From positions 60,087 through 124,086 of the forward strand of contig JBBDRZ010000005.1 in assembly GCA_040905185.1 (NCBI GenBank): a stretch of 64,000 bases of DNA, in the 5' to 3' direction. The notes beneath the pieces were generated by a model. The model was not told the origin of the DNA. It searched no databases and saw only the letters and a list, made by a program, of their open reading frames with translations. The stretch comes from DASTEQ01 sp040905185 (GTDB lineage: Bacteria > Chloroflexota > Limnocylindria > QHBO01). The stretch's first letter is position 1, and every line of letters begins with the position of its first letter. A program made the translations under genes and the position numbers. This document shows positions 25,445-33,919 of this stretch, piece by piece.

Positions 25445-25468
25445 GAGCCCCGGCCGCAGCCGGGGCTC
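25445..25468 (-). other. GC-rich hairpin between ftsZ and the YggS gene
   Basis: Perfect 10-bp arms GAGCCCCGGC and GCCGGGGCTC with loop CGCA follow the ftsZ stop by about 22 bases. There is no T-run, so it may be a weak or Rho-assisted terminator, or an RNA-stability element at the end of the division operon. Confidence 0.5.
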
Positions 25469-25489
25469 ATCGGTCAATGCCGGGCCGCC

Positions 25490-26746
25490 TTACTCGCGTT
25501 CGCGGTTCGGCTGGCGCAGGAAGCTCGGGATGTCGAGGTCGGTGTCCCCGTACGCGGGTCGTTCGAGGGAGGTCGGACGCGACGGGACCGGCTCACGGTC
25601 GCGCGACCGGCTGACCTCGGCCGGCTCGGGCTCAACGGCCAGCGGCTCGGACGCTGGCGTCACCGCGAACGGCGATCGCTCGGCCCGTTCGCGCTCGATC
25701 TCGGCCAGCAGCTCGCGGCTCTTCTCGTCGAGTGACGATTCAAGGCCGACGGCCGTCTCACTGGCCGCGGCTCGCGGGCCGGGCTTCGGCTTGCGGGTCC
25801 CATCGAAGCCGGTGGCGATGACCGTCACCTTGACCTCGTCCCGCATCCGGTCGTCGATGACCGTGCCGAAGATGATGTTGGCCTCCGGATCGGCGGCCTC
25901 CTTGATCACCTCGGCCGCCTCGTTGACCTCGAACAGGCCGAGGTCGCTGCCGCCGGTGACGTTGAACAGGATGCCGCGGGCGCCCTGGATGTTGATCTCC
26001 AGCAGGGGGCTCATGACCGCCGCCCGAGCCGCCTCGACGGCGCGGTTCTCGCCGCTGCCGATGCCGATTCCCATCATGCTGCTCCCGGCCTCGCGCATGA
26101 TCGTCTTCACGTCGGCGAAGTCGAGGTTGATGAGGCCCGGCACCATGATGAGGTCGCTGATGCCCTGCACGCCCTGGCGCAGGACGTCGTCCACGACACG
26201 GAAGGCGTCGAGGATCGAGGTCTTCTTGTCCACGACCTCGCGCAGCCGGTCGTTGGGGATCGTGATCAGGGTGTCGACCTTGTCCTTGAGGGCCTCGGTG
26301 AACTGCTCGGCCACCAGCTTGCGGCGCACGCCCTCGAAGCTGAACGGCTTGGTCACGACCGCCACGGTGAGCGCGCCGAGGTCCTTGGCGATCTCGGCCA
26401 CCACCGGCGCGGCGCCCGAGCCGGTGCCCCCGCCCATGCCGGCGGTGATGAAGATCATGTCGGCGTCTTTGAGCGCCTCGTAGATCTTCTCCGAGTCCTC
26501 TTCAGCGGCACGCTGGCCGATGGCCGGGTCGGCGCCGGCCCCCAGACCGCGGGTGATCTTGTCGCCGATACGGATCTTGTGCGGTGCGTCGCTCTGGAGC
26601 AGCGCCTGGGCATCGGTGTTCACGGCGATGAACTCGACGCCCATCATCTCGGCGCGGATCATGCGGTTGACGGCATTGCTGCCTCCGCCACCGATGCCGA
26701 TGACCTTGATCAGGGCGAAGTTCTCTGCGTCGGACCTGAGCGGCAT
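25490..26746 (-). CDS. ftsZ: Cell division protein FtsZ
   Basis: A 418-residue tubulin-like GTPase that forms the division ring. The GTP loop GGGTGSG is at 105-111, preceded by IKVIGIGGGGSNAVNRMI at 13-30, and the T7 catalytic loop FADVKTIMREAGSS is near 205. After the globular domain comes an acidic, proline-poor linker and the conserved C-terminal peptide DIPSFLR (405-411), which binds FtsA. GGAGG precedes the ATG. It has its own upstream region of 208 bp with two DnaA-like boxes and a TAGAAT box. Confidence 0.98.
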   Translation of the reverse strand: MPLRSDAENFALIKVIGIGGGGSNAVNRMIRAEMMGVEFIAVNTDAQALLQSDAPHKIRIGDKITRGLGAGADPAIGQRAAEEDSEKIYEALKDADMIFITAGMGGGTGSGAAPVVAEIAKDLGALTVAVVTKPFSFEGVRRKLVAEQFTEALKDKVDTLITIPNDRLREVVDKKTSILDAFRVVDDVLRQGVQGISDLIMVPGLINLDFADVKTIMREAGSSMMGIGIGSGENRAVEAARAAVMSPLLEINIQGARGILFNVTGGSDLGLFEVNEAAEVIKEAADPEANIIFGTVIDDRMRDEVKVTVIATGFDGTRKPKPGPRAAASETAVGLESSLDEKSRELLAEIERERAERSPFAVTPASEPLAVEPEPAEVSRSRDREPVPSRPTSLERPAYGDTDLDIPSFLRQPNRERE

Positions 26747-26821
26747 GCGAATCCTCCTGGGTGCAGGCGGTATGGCCGGGCACGGGAAGGGTCCGAACCC
26801 AGAGTTAACGGGCCTGGGCCG

Positions 26822-26895
26822 ATTCTACCGATCGTCTCTTCCGACGGAGAGTCGATCTGTCCACAACCTCGCTGCCAGTTGTCCACAACCTCGCT
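26822..26895 (-). promoter_or_regulatory. ftsZ upstream control region: two DnaA-like boxes and a -10 hexamer
   Basis: The 16-bp direct repeat TGTCCACAACCTCGCT occurs at 26858-26873 and 26880-26895, 22 bp apart. With the preceding bases each contains a DnaA-type box, CTGTCCACA and TTGTCCACA; the latter is the form preferred in GC-rich actinobacteria. Reading toward ftsZ, a TAGAAT hexamer follows at 26822-26827, so the boxes would sit over and just upstream of the -35 position. Direct control of ftsZ by DnaA is an inference. Confidence 0.5.
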
Positions 26896-26954
26896 TCCGG
26901 CGGTGGATGGCCGGAATGGCGCTCCACATCCTTCTGCCTCGCAACCGGAGCGGA

Positions 26955-28193
26955 TCAGCCGGGAAACAGGTTCCGGATCCAGGTCCCCGCGCGACTCAAA
27001 CCGGCGCTCATAGGGGTGCGAGTGGTGTAGCCGATCGGCTCGGCACCCACGTGTCGGGCGCCCCACAGCAGGAGTCCCAGGGAGGTGGAAAACGCCGGGT
27101 TCGCGAGCTGGTCCATGAGGCCGCCCACGCCCTGCGGGGTGGCGACCCGGACCGGCATCTCGAGCACGTCACGGGCCAGCTCGGCCACGCCCGCCAGCCG
27201 CGCGCCGCCTCCGGTCAGCACCAGCCCGGCGGGCAGCGGAGTGCCATGCCCCGACCGCGCGACTTCCTCCCGGATGAGCTCGTACAGCTCACGCATGCGA
27301 GCCTCGATGATCTCGCTCAGCTTGCGGCGCTGGAGGGTCTGTCCGCCGCCGTCACCCATCACCGCGACGTTGATCAGCTCCTCGGGCTGCACCTCGGCCA
27401 CGTTCGAGGTGCCGTGCCGGATCTTGACGTCCTCGGCCAGGTTGAGGCTCGTCCGCAGCCCGATCGCCACGTCGTTCGTGACGTGGATCCCGCCCACCGG
27501 GATCACCGCCGAATGGTGGACGGCCCCATCCACGAAGACGGCCATGTCGGTCGTCCCGCCGCCGACGTCGGCGAGAATGACCCCCAGCTCCTTCTCGGTG
27601 TCGCTCAGGGTCGCCTCGGCTGCAGCCAACGAGGCGATGACCAGCTCGTCGATCTGGACCCCGGCCGAGCTGACGCATTTGGTGAGGTTCTGCAACGAGG
27701 TGCTGGCCCCGGCCACGATGTGGGTCTCGACCTCCAGCCGGACCGCGCTCATCCCGAGCGGGTCCTTGATGCCCTCCTGCCCGTCCACGATGTAGCCGCG
27801 CGGGATGACATGCAGGATTTCCCGGTTGGACGGGACCTGGACCGCGCGGGCAGCCTCGGTGGCCCTAGCGACGTCCTCCTTGCTGACCTCGCGCCGATGT
27901 CCGCTGACCGCCACCACGCCCCGGCTGTTCTGGGACGAGATGTGGCCACCCCCGACCGCCACGAAGGCCGAACCGATCTTGTAGCCCGACAGCCGCTCGG
28001 CCTTCTCGACCGAGGTGGCGATGGATTGCACCGTCTGCTCGATGTTGGCGACCATCCCCTTCTTGATGCCGATCGAGGGGGCAATCCCGTAGCCGACGAC
28101 GTTCACGTCGCCGGCCGGCGTGACCTCGCCGATGAGGGTGGTCACCTTGGTGCTGCCAGGGTCGATGCCGACCAGGACGGTCTCTCTGTCCAC
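26955..28193 (-). CDS. ftsA: Cell division protein FtsA
   Basis: A 412-residue actin-like protein that tethers FtsZ to the membrane. The phosphate loop VGIDPGSTKVTTLIGEV is at about 8-24. Further family blocks are VSGHRREVSKEDVARATEAA, VILADVGGGTTDMAVFVDGA and GLVLTGGGARLAGVAELARD. The C-terminus TWIRNLFPG fits the membrane-targeting amphipathic helix. The GTG start follows GCGGAG. Confidence 0.96.
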   Translation of the reverse strand: MDRETVLVGIDPGSTKVTTLIGEVTPAGDVNVVGYGIAPSIGIKKGMVANIEQTVQSIATSVEKAERLSGYKIGSAFVAVGGGHISSQNSRGVVAVSGHRREVSKEDVARATEAARAVQVPSNREILHVIPRGYIVDGQEGIKDPLGMSAVRLEVETHIVAGASTSLQNLTKCVSSAGVQIDELVIASLAAAEATLSDTEKELGVILADVGGGTTDMAVFVDGAVHHSAVIPVGGIHVTNDVAIGLRTSLNLAEDVKIRHGTSNVAEVQPEELINVAVMGDGGGQTLQRRKLSEIIEARMRELYELIREEVARSGHGTPLPAGLVLTGGGARLAGVAELARDVLEMPVRVATPQGVGGLMDQLANPAFSTSLGLLLWGARHVGAEPIGYTTRTPMSAGLSRAGTWIRNLFPG

Positions 28194-28221
28194 GAAATCT
28201 CCGCTCGGACGCCGGCCGACC

Positions 28222-28545
28222 TTACAGGAAGTGGCGCCGAATGAGCGCCACGTTCTGGAAGATGCGGAGGCCGAAGGCGATCAGGGCCACGAGGTACAGG
28301 TCGATCCCGAGCCGGTCGCCGACGAAGGTCAGCACCACCGCGACGGCCGTGTTGGCCACGAACCCGCTCAGGAAGATCCGGTTGTCGTACTGGCCATCCA
28401 GCTCCGCGCGCACCGCGCCCAGGATCGAGTCCAGCCCGGCCAGGATGGCGACTGCGCTGTAGCGGGCCAATTCCGGGCTGACGCTCACGTTGAGGGTGAG
28501 CCCGAGCAGAATGCCGAGCCCGAGCCCGATCAGGGGGAGCCACAT
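28222..28545 (-). CDS. DUF1290 small basic membrane protein of the dcw cluster
   Basis: A 107-residue protein with three membrane spans. The opening MWLPLIGLGLGILLGL and the core AILAGLDSILGAVRAELDGQ match the 'small basic protein' family first noted in the Bacillus division cluster. Its function is unknown. It sits between ftsQ and ftsA. No clear ribosome site precedes the ATG. Confidence 0.88.
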   Translation of the reverse strand: MWLPLIGLGLGILLGLTLNVSVSPELARYSAVAILAGLDSILGAVRAELDGQYDNRIFLSGFVANTAVAVVLTFVGDRLGIDLYLVALIAFGLRIFQNVALIRRHFL

Positions 28546-28608
28546 TCGGAGGTTCAGGACCCCACGCTTGGACGGGGCTCGGGTGCCGCCGCCGTCCGGC
28601 CGACGGTT

Positions 28609-29580
28609 TCAGCCCCGGGCACGGAAATATACCTTTCCCGGGTTGCGGGCATCGACCCACGCCACGCCGGCCTCAGGGTGCGCCGCGAACAGAGTCCGGA
28701 CCGCGCTGGCCTGGGACGCGATCCGGGCGGTCATGCGGTCAGGCGTCTCCAGCGGATTGAGCCCGTAGTAGCCGAAGGCGGCCCGCCACCCGGCCTGGGG
28801 AGACGACAGGACGAAACCGTAGGTCGGATCCAGTGCGAGGTCCAGGACTGCGGTCTGGGAGCCGAGTCGGCTGCCGGTCAGCGCCGCCAGGGCCAGCGCC
28901 GCGTCCAGCTCGCTGGGAGGCAGCGCGTCCCCGACCGTGAGGTCATGGGAGGCGTCCCGCAGGTCGTCGACGACGGGCAGGCCGACGAGGCTGCCCCGCG
29001 CGACCGCCTCCCGGGACTGGACGCCGACCACGGTGCCGTCCTCGGCCAGCAGGAACTGCGCCGCGCTGGTACGCCACAGCGCCACGGCGCCGCCCTCCAC
29101 CAGGGTCACCTGGGCCGACCCGAGCACGCCCACTTCGACGCTCGCCGCTTCGACCCCGGGGAGGGCGCTGAGTTCGAGGGCCAGGCCGGCCGCGTCGACC
29201 GTGAGGGCGCTGCGACCGATGATCGGCGCCATCAGCGCGTCCAGGTCGGCACCCGACGTCCACCCGGCGCCGTGGTAGCTGACCGACCGAACGCGGAGCA
29301 ACGGGCCGCCGGCCAGCCACGCGAGGGTCGCGACCATGGTCAGGGACAGCGCCAGCGCGGAGATCCGGGTCCAGTTGATGCGGCGCCGCCGCCGCCGTGG
29401 GGCCGGAACGGACTTCGGGGGCCGGGCTCCGCGATCCGGCCGCCCGCGCCCAGCGTTCTTGTGCCCGGTCGTCCGGCTCTTCGTCCGGCCAGGCGTCGGA
29501 CTGGTCACCGCCAGGCTGGTCGGCCCACGGCGGCGCCGGACGACCGGGCGGGTGGGCTCGAACAGACGCTGCCACCTCAT
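28609..29580 (-). CDS. ftsQ: Cell division protein FtsQ/DivIB
   Basis: A 323-residue single-pass membrane protein of the divisome. About 70 arginine- and proline-rich cytoplasmic residues precede the membrane span (about 72-92), then the POTRA segment starting LLRVRSVSYHGAGWTSGADL, and the FtsQ domain with VEASVEVGVLG-like and LVEGGAVALWR-like strands. The start overlaps ddl by 4 bp. The basic tail is longer than usual. Confidence 0.9.
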   Translation of the reverse strand: MRWQRLFEPTRPVVRRRRGPTSLAVTSPTPGRTKSRTTGHKNAGRGRPDRGARPPKSVPAPRRRRRRINWTRISALALSLTMVATLAWLAGGPLLRVRSVSYHGAGWTSGADLDALMAPIIGRSALTVDAAGLALELSALPGVEAASVEVGVLGSAQVTLVEGGAVALWRTSAAQFLLAEDGTVVGVQSREAVARGSLVGLPVVDDLRDASHDLTVGDALPPSELDAALALAALTGSRLGSQTAVLDLALDPTYGFVLSSPQAGWRAAFGYYGLNPLETPDRMTARIASQASAVRTLFAAHPEAGVAWVDARNPGKVYFRARG

Positions 29581-30692
29581 TCGCCCGAGCCCTCCTGGGC
29601 CAGGTCCAGGAGCCGCGCCACGAGGTCGGCGAAGCTGATCCCTGCCAGCTCGGCCTGCTTGGGGAACATGCTGGTGGTCGTGAAACCGGGGATGGTGTTC
29701 ATCTCGGACAGGAACACCGCGTCGGGGACGGCCAGGAAATCGATGCGCGCCATGCCGCGCGCGTCGACCGCGCGGTAGGCGGCAAGCGCCAGCCCGCGCA
29801 GCCGTTCCGCCAGCTCAGGGGCAACATCGGCGCGAGGGAGGACATCGGCCAGGCCGGGGATGTACTTGGCCTCGTAGTCGTACAGCTCATGGTGGCTGAT
29901 GACCTCGCCGGGCTCGAACACGATCGGGTCCTCATTGCCCAGTACGCCGCATTCGAACTCACGGGCCCCGGGCAGGTAGGTCTCGACGATGACCTTCGAA
30001 TCCCAACCGAATGCCTCCTCGAGGGCGGCCGGCAGCTCGTCCGGGTCGTGCGCCAGGCTCATGCCCACGCTGCTGCCCAGGCGGGCGGGCTTGACCACCG
30101 CGCGGGAGCCGATCCGGGCCACGATCTCATCCACGACCTGCTGCGGCGCGCGGCGCCACGCGCGGAGCGAGAACCACATGTAGTCCAGCACCGGCAACTG
30201 GTGGCCGCGCATGAGGTCCTTGAAGACGACCTTGTCCATGGCCACCGCGCTGGCCAGCACGCCGGCGCCGGTGTACGGGATCCCGGCCAACTCGAGGAAG
30301 CCCTGGAGCGTCCCGTCCTCGCCGAACGGGCCATGGACCGCCAGGAACGCCACGTCGATGGCCTCGGCCAGGGTCCGGACCGCGGCGCGGGCGGGGACCG
30401 CGGACCGGGCGTCGGCCACCACGGGCAGGCTGGTCTCCCCCGACTCGAGCCGCGCGCTGTGCTCGGGGATCGTCTCGGCACCCAGGCGCAGGGCCAGGCT
30501 CTCGCCGGGTCCCAGCTCTGGCGCGGAGCCGGCGGGCAGATGCCAGCCACCGGCGCTATCGATGTAGATCAGGTATGGCTCATACCGATCCCGGTCGATC
30601 TCGCGCAGGACCGACTCGGCCGACGCAATGCTCACCTCGTGCTCGGCTGAGCGGCCACCGGCAAAGATTCCGACCCGGAGCCGGCGGGTCAT
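29577..30692 (-). CDS. ddl: D-alanine--D-alanine ligase
   Basis: The ATG at 30692 (MTRRLRVGIFAGGRSAEHEV) overlaps the murB stop by 4 bp and gives 371 residues. The ATP-grasp features are GGRSAEHEVSIASAESVL, HGPFGEDGTLQGFLELAGIP, KDLMRGHQLPVLDYM and LSEMNTIPGFTTTSMFPK. It joins two D-alanines for peptidoglycan precursor synthesis. Length is typical of the VanA/Ddl-B long form. Confidence 0.96.
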   Translation of the reverse strand: MTRRLRVGIFAGGRSAEHEVSIASAESVLREIDRDRYEPYLIYIDSAGGWHLPAGSAPELGPGESLALRLGAETIPEHSARLESGETSLPVVADARSAVPARAAVRTLAEAIDVAFLAVHGPFGEDGTLQGFLELAGIPYTGAGVLASAVAMDKVVFKDLMRGHQLPVLDYMWFSLRAWRRAPQQVVDEIVARIGSRAVVKPARLGSSVGMSLAHDPDELPAALEEAFGWDSKVIVETYLPGAREFECGVLGNEDPIVFEPGEVISHHELYDYEAKYIPGLADVLPRADVAPELAERLRGLALAAYRAVDARGMARIDFLAVPDAVFLSEMNTIPGFTTTSMFPKQAELAGISFADLVARLLDLAQEGSGE

Positions 30693-31648
30693 CGGTCCAG
30701 CTCCCAATCGCCGACGAACTCGATCTCGTAGGTCAGCGATACACCGCTCGCATCGAGCACGGTGGATCGGACCCGTTCGGCCAGGCGCCGCACGTCGGCC
30801 GCGCGTCCGGCGCGCTGGGTGACGATGAAGTTCGCGTGCTGCTCGCTGATCGATGCGCCGCCTTCCCGTGCCCCCTTCAGCCCCGCGGCCTCGATCAGGC
30901 GTCCGGCGAAGTCCCCGGGCGGATTCCGGAAGACGCTCCCCGCGTTCTGCTCGGCCAGCGGCTGGGTGGCGGCGCGCTGGGCCTGGTGCTCGGCGACCCG
31001 GGCCGCCACGGCCTGCGGCGCGTCAGGGGCGAGCTCGAGATCGGCTTCCAACACCACCAGGCGTTCGTGCTTGAAGCGCGACTCGCGGTAATCGAAGCGG
31101 CATGCCGCGTTGGTCAGGCGTTGGACACGGCCGGAGTCGGCGTCCCAGGCATCGACATGCGTCACGCGCTGCCGCATCTCGCCACCGTGGGCCCCCGCGT
31201 TGGCCCACACGGCGCCCCCCAGGGTGCCGGGAACCGCGATTCCCCACTCCAGGCCAGTCAATCCCGCGGCGGTCGCGCGCTTCACGAGGAGGGCCATCGG
31301 CGCACCGGCATCCGCGGACAGGACGTTGCCGTCAACGCGGACCGCTCGGGCCCGGTTCCGGATGACGAGCCCTCGAACGCCTCGATCGGCGACGACCAGG
31401 TTGCTGCCGTTGCCCACGACCAGCCACGCCACCTCGGCCTCGCGGGCCGTGTTCAGAACCGCCTGCAGCTCGTCGCGCGTGCGAGGCTCCGCCAGCCGGT
31501 CGGCCGAACCCCCGACCCGCAGGGTGGTGATCGGAGCCAGGGGCGCCTCTGGACGGAGCCGGATCCCCCGCTCGTCCGCGATTCGGTCGAGGCGGTCCAG
31601 GCCGGCATCCAACTCGCGCCTGCGCCCGGCGGCCGTTGAGGCGGTCAC
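30689..31648 (-). CDS. murB: UDP-N-acetylenolpyruvoylglucosamine reductase
   Basis: A 319-residue FAD enzyme that completes UDP-MurNAc synthesis. The start of the FAD domain TTLRVGGSADRLAEP lies at about 44-58, and VVGNGSNLVVADRGVRGLVI and GTLGGAVWANAGAHGGEM follow. GSVFRNPPGDFAGRLIEAAG carries the catalytic serine of the type II enzyme. It overlaps murG and ddl by 4 bp each. Confidence 0.96.
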   Translation of the reverse strand: MTASTAAGRRRELDAGLDRLDRIADERGIRLRPEAPLAPITTLRVGGSADRLAEPRTRDELQAVLNTAREAEVAWLVVGNGSNLVVADRGVRGLVIRNRARAVRVDGNVLSADAGAPMALLVKRATAAGLTGLEWGIAVPGTLGGAVWANAGAHGGEMRQRVTHVDAWDADSGRVQRLTNAACRFDYRESRFKHERLVVLEADLELAPDAPQAVAARVAEHQAQRAATQPLAEQNAGSVFRNPPGDFAGRLIEAAGLKGAREGGASISEQHANFIVTQRAGRAADVRRLAERVRSTVLDASGVSLTYEIEFVGDWELDR

Positions 31649-32748
31649 GCGCGCGAGGCCTCGGCCAGCTCGAGGAGCGCGGCCGCGATCTCGTGGCCGG
31701 CCTGGGGACGGCCCAGCTGCCGCGCGGCGGCCGCGATGGGCGCCCGACGGGCATCATCCCGCAGCGCGGCCGCCTCCACCCGCAGCCGCTCCCCGGTCAG
31801 TGCCTCGTCGGGCACGACCACGGCCGCCCCGTGCTGGGCCAGCCAGGCCGCGTTCGCCGCCTGGTGCCCGCGGGCGTGGGGATACGGGACCAGGATGGCG
31901 GCCACGCCCGCGCCGGCGACCTCGGCACAGGTCGAGGATCCGGCCCGCCCGAGCACGAGGTCGGCAGCCACCAGCGCGGCGGCCATGCGATCGGTCAGAT
32001 ACGGCTCGGGGCGGTACCGGTCGCGGTGCGACTCCGGCAGCTGGTCGCGGCTGGCCAGGGCGGCGGCCATCCCCGCCTCGCCCGCCAGGTGCAGCACCAC
32101 CCAGTCGGCGACGAGCGCGGGGAGGGCCTCGTCCAGGGCGGCCGTGATGCGGGCCACGGCCTGCGAACCGCCGAAGACCAGCAGCAGTCGGTCCTCGGGG
32201 CCGACCCGCATCTCGGAGCGAGCGGCGGCGCGGTCGATCCCGGCCAGGGAGCGAATCGGGGTGCCGGACTCGAACGCGCGCTTCCCGAACGCCTCCCCGG
32301 TCGGCGGGAAGGCGACGGCGACCCTGGTGGCCAGCCGTCCGACGGCGCGCGTCGCCCGACCGGGGATCACGTTGCCCTCCCACACGATGCTCGGGATGCC
32401 GCGGACCCGGGCCGCGGCCAGGAGCGGGATTGCGAGGTACCCGCCGGTGGTGAAGACCGCCGCCGGTCGAAGGCGGCCCAGGAGCCGCCACGCCTGCGGG
32501 GCCGCGGCGACAAGGCGCATCGGGTCCAGGACCAGGTGGGCGTCGCGCCCGGCGGAGCGCAGGGAACGGACGGCCAGCTGGTGATACGGCATCTCGCCGG
32601 CCTCGCCCACCAGCCGGCGCTCGAAGCCGCGGGCGCCGCCCACGTACGCGAGCTCAACCTCGGGACGCAGCTCGCGCAGGGCTTGCGCGACGGCCAACGC
32701 GGGGTAGATGTGCCCGCCGGTCCCGCCGCCTGAGATCACGAAGCGCAT
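31645..32748 (-). CDS. murG: Undecaprenyl-PP-MurNAc-pentapeptide GlcNAc transferase
   Basis: A 367-residue GT-B enzyme acting at the inner membrane face to make lipid II. The acceptor loop GGGTGGHIYP is at 7-16, TTGGYLAIPLLAAARVRGIP in the middle, VFGGSQAVARITAALDEALP opens the donor domain, and LGRAGSSTCAEVAGAGVAAI carries UDP-GlcNAc contacts. The conserved start is fixed, so the 95-bp overlap with the end of ftsW is real unless the sequence has an error. Confidence 0.96.
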   Translation of the reverse strand: MRFVISGGGTGGHIYPALAVAQALRELRPEVELAYVGGARGFERRLVGEAGEMPYHQLAVRSLRSAGRDAHLVLDPMRLVAAAPQAWRLLGRLRPAAVFTTGGYLAIPLLAAARVRGIPSIVWEGNVIPGRATRAVGRLATRVAVAFPPTGEAFGKRAFESGTPIRSLAGIDRAAARSEMRVGPEDRLLLVFGGSQAVARITAALDEALPALVADWVVLHLAGEAGMAAALASRDQLPESHRDRYRPEPYLTDRMAAALVAADLVLGRAGSSTCAEVAGAGVAAILVPYPHARGHQAANAAWLAQHGAAVVVPDEALTGERLRVEAAALRDDARRAPIAAAARQLGRPQAGHEIAAALLELAEASRA

Positions 32749-33919
32749 CGAACACCGATCCTGTCTGCGCCTCGCGGCTGATCGACAGCAGGATGCCGAC
32801 CGCCACGAGGTTGATGATGAGTGCCGTTCCGCCGTAGCTGATGAACGGCAGTGGGACGCCGGTGACCGGCCACAGGGCGGTCACCACCATCATGTTGATG
32901 ACTGCCTGGACCACGAGCCAGGTCGTGATCCCGGCCGCCAGAAGGCCCGAGAACGTGTCGGGGGCGTGGACCGCGATGCGGTAGCCCTGCCAGGCAATGA
33001 CGAGGAACAGGACCAGGACGATGAGCGTCCCGATGAGGCCCCATTCCTCACCGATGATGGCGTAGATGAAGTCGGTCGACGGCGCGGGGAGGTACAGGTA
33101 CTTCTGGCGCGAGGCGCCAAGCCCCACGCCAGCCAGCCCGCCCATGGCCAGCGCCATCAGCGCCTGCATGGCGTTGTAGCCGGCCCCCAGCGGGTCGCGC
33201 TCGGGATCGAGGAAGGTGGTGACCCGCGCCAGCTGGTACGGCGTCCGGCTCACGAAGACCACGGCCGCGGCCGCCACGGCACCGGCCATGGCGACGAAGC
33301 CGACCAGGCTCGCGCCCGACATGAAGAACACCGACATCGCGGCCACGGCGTAGATGCCGGCCGTGCCCAGGTCCGGCTCGAGGGCGATGAGGAGGAACCC
33401 GGGGGCGACGAGGAGCGCGAATGGAATCAGGCCTCCCCGCAGGCCATGCGCCGCGCGGCCCCGGCGATCGAGCCAATGGGCCAGGTACAGGATGATCGCC
33501 AGCTTGGCAACCTCGGCGGGCTGGAAGTTCCCGATCACCGGAAGCTCCAGCCAGCGTCGCGATCCGCCGGCCTCGAACCCGATGCTCGGCACCAGGACCA
33601 CCGCCAGGAGGACCAGCGCCCCCACGTAGGCCGGGATCGCGAAGTACCGATAGACCCGAAAGTCAATCCGGCTCAAGGCGACCATCGCGCTCAAGCCGAT
33701 GGCGGCGAACACGGCCTGCGCGATCCCATAGCGCGCCGGGTCGTTGCTGCTCAGCAGGGCCTGGACGCTGGACGCCGAGTAGACCATGACGACCCCGATG
33801 GCGACCAGCGCCAGCACGGCGACCAGCAGGGGCATGGCGACCCGGCGACGCTCCCGTTGCACGCCGCGGGTGCGGACCCCACGCCGATTCGCGGCCGCCA
33901 TGCCGACGGCCGCCGTCAT
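32654..33919 (-). CDS. ftsW: Lipid II polymerase / division protein FtsW (SEDS family)
   Basis: A 421-residue SEDS glycosyltransferase with about ten membrane spans. Typical blocks are VMVYSASSVQALLSSNDPAR, FEAGGSRRWLELPVIGNFQP (the catalytic-loop region), ALEPDLGTAGIYAVAAMSVF and PLPFISYGGTALIINLVAVG. After the last span and SREAQTGS the frame continues about 35 arginine-rich residues inside murG, unlike family members. It starts at a 4-bp overlap with murD. Confidence 0.94.
   Translation of the reverse strand: MTAAVGMAAANRRGVRTRGVQRERRRVAMPLLVAVLALVAIGVVMVYSASSVQALLSSNDPARYGIAQAVFAAIGLSAMVALSRIDFRVYRYFAIPAYVGALVLLAVVLVPSIGFEAGGSRRWLELPVIGNFQPAEVAKLAIILYLAHWLDRRGRAAHGLRGGLIPFALLVAPGFLLIALEPDLGTAGIYAVAAMSVFFMSGASLVGFVAMAGAVAAAAVVFVSRTPYQLARVTTFLDPERDPLGAGYNAMQALMALAMGGLAGVGLGASRQKYLYLPAPSTDFIYAIIGEEWGLIGTLIVLVLFLVIAWQGYRIAVHAPDTFSGLLAAGITTWLVVQAVINMMVVTALWPVTGVPLPFISYGGTALIINLVAVGILLSISREAQTGSVFDALRDLRRRDRRAHLPRVGRRASPARAASRG

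Noticed and set aside
28120..30650. Long plus-strand frames of 400-550 codons across ftsQ and ddl
   Set aside because: They are shadows of ftsQ, ddl and the DUF1290 gene; no ribosome sites, no domains, biased composition.
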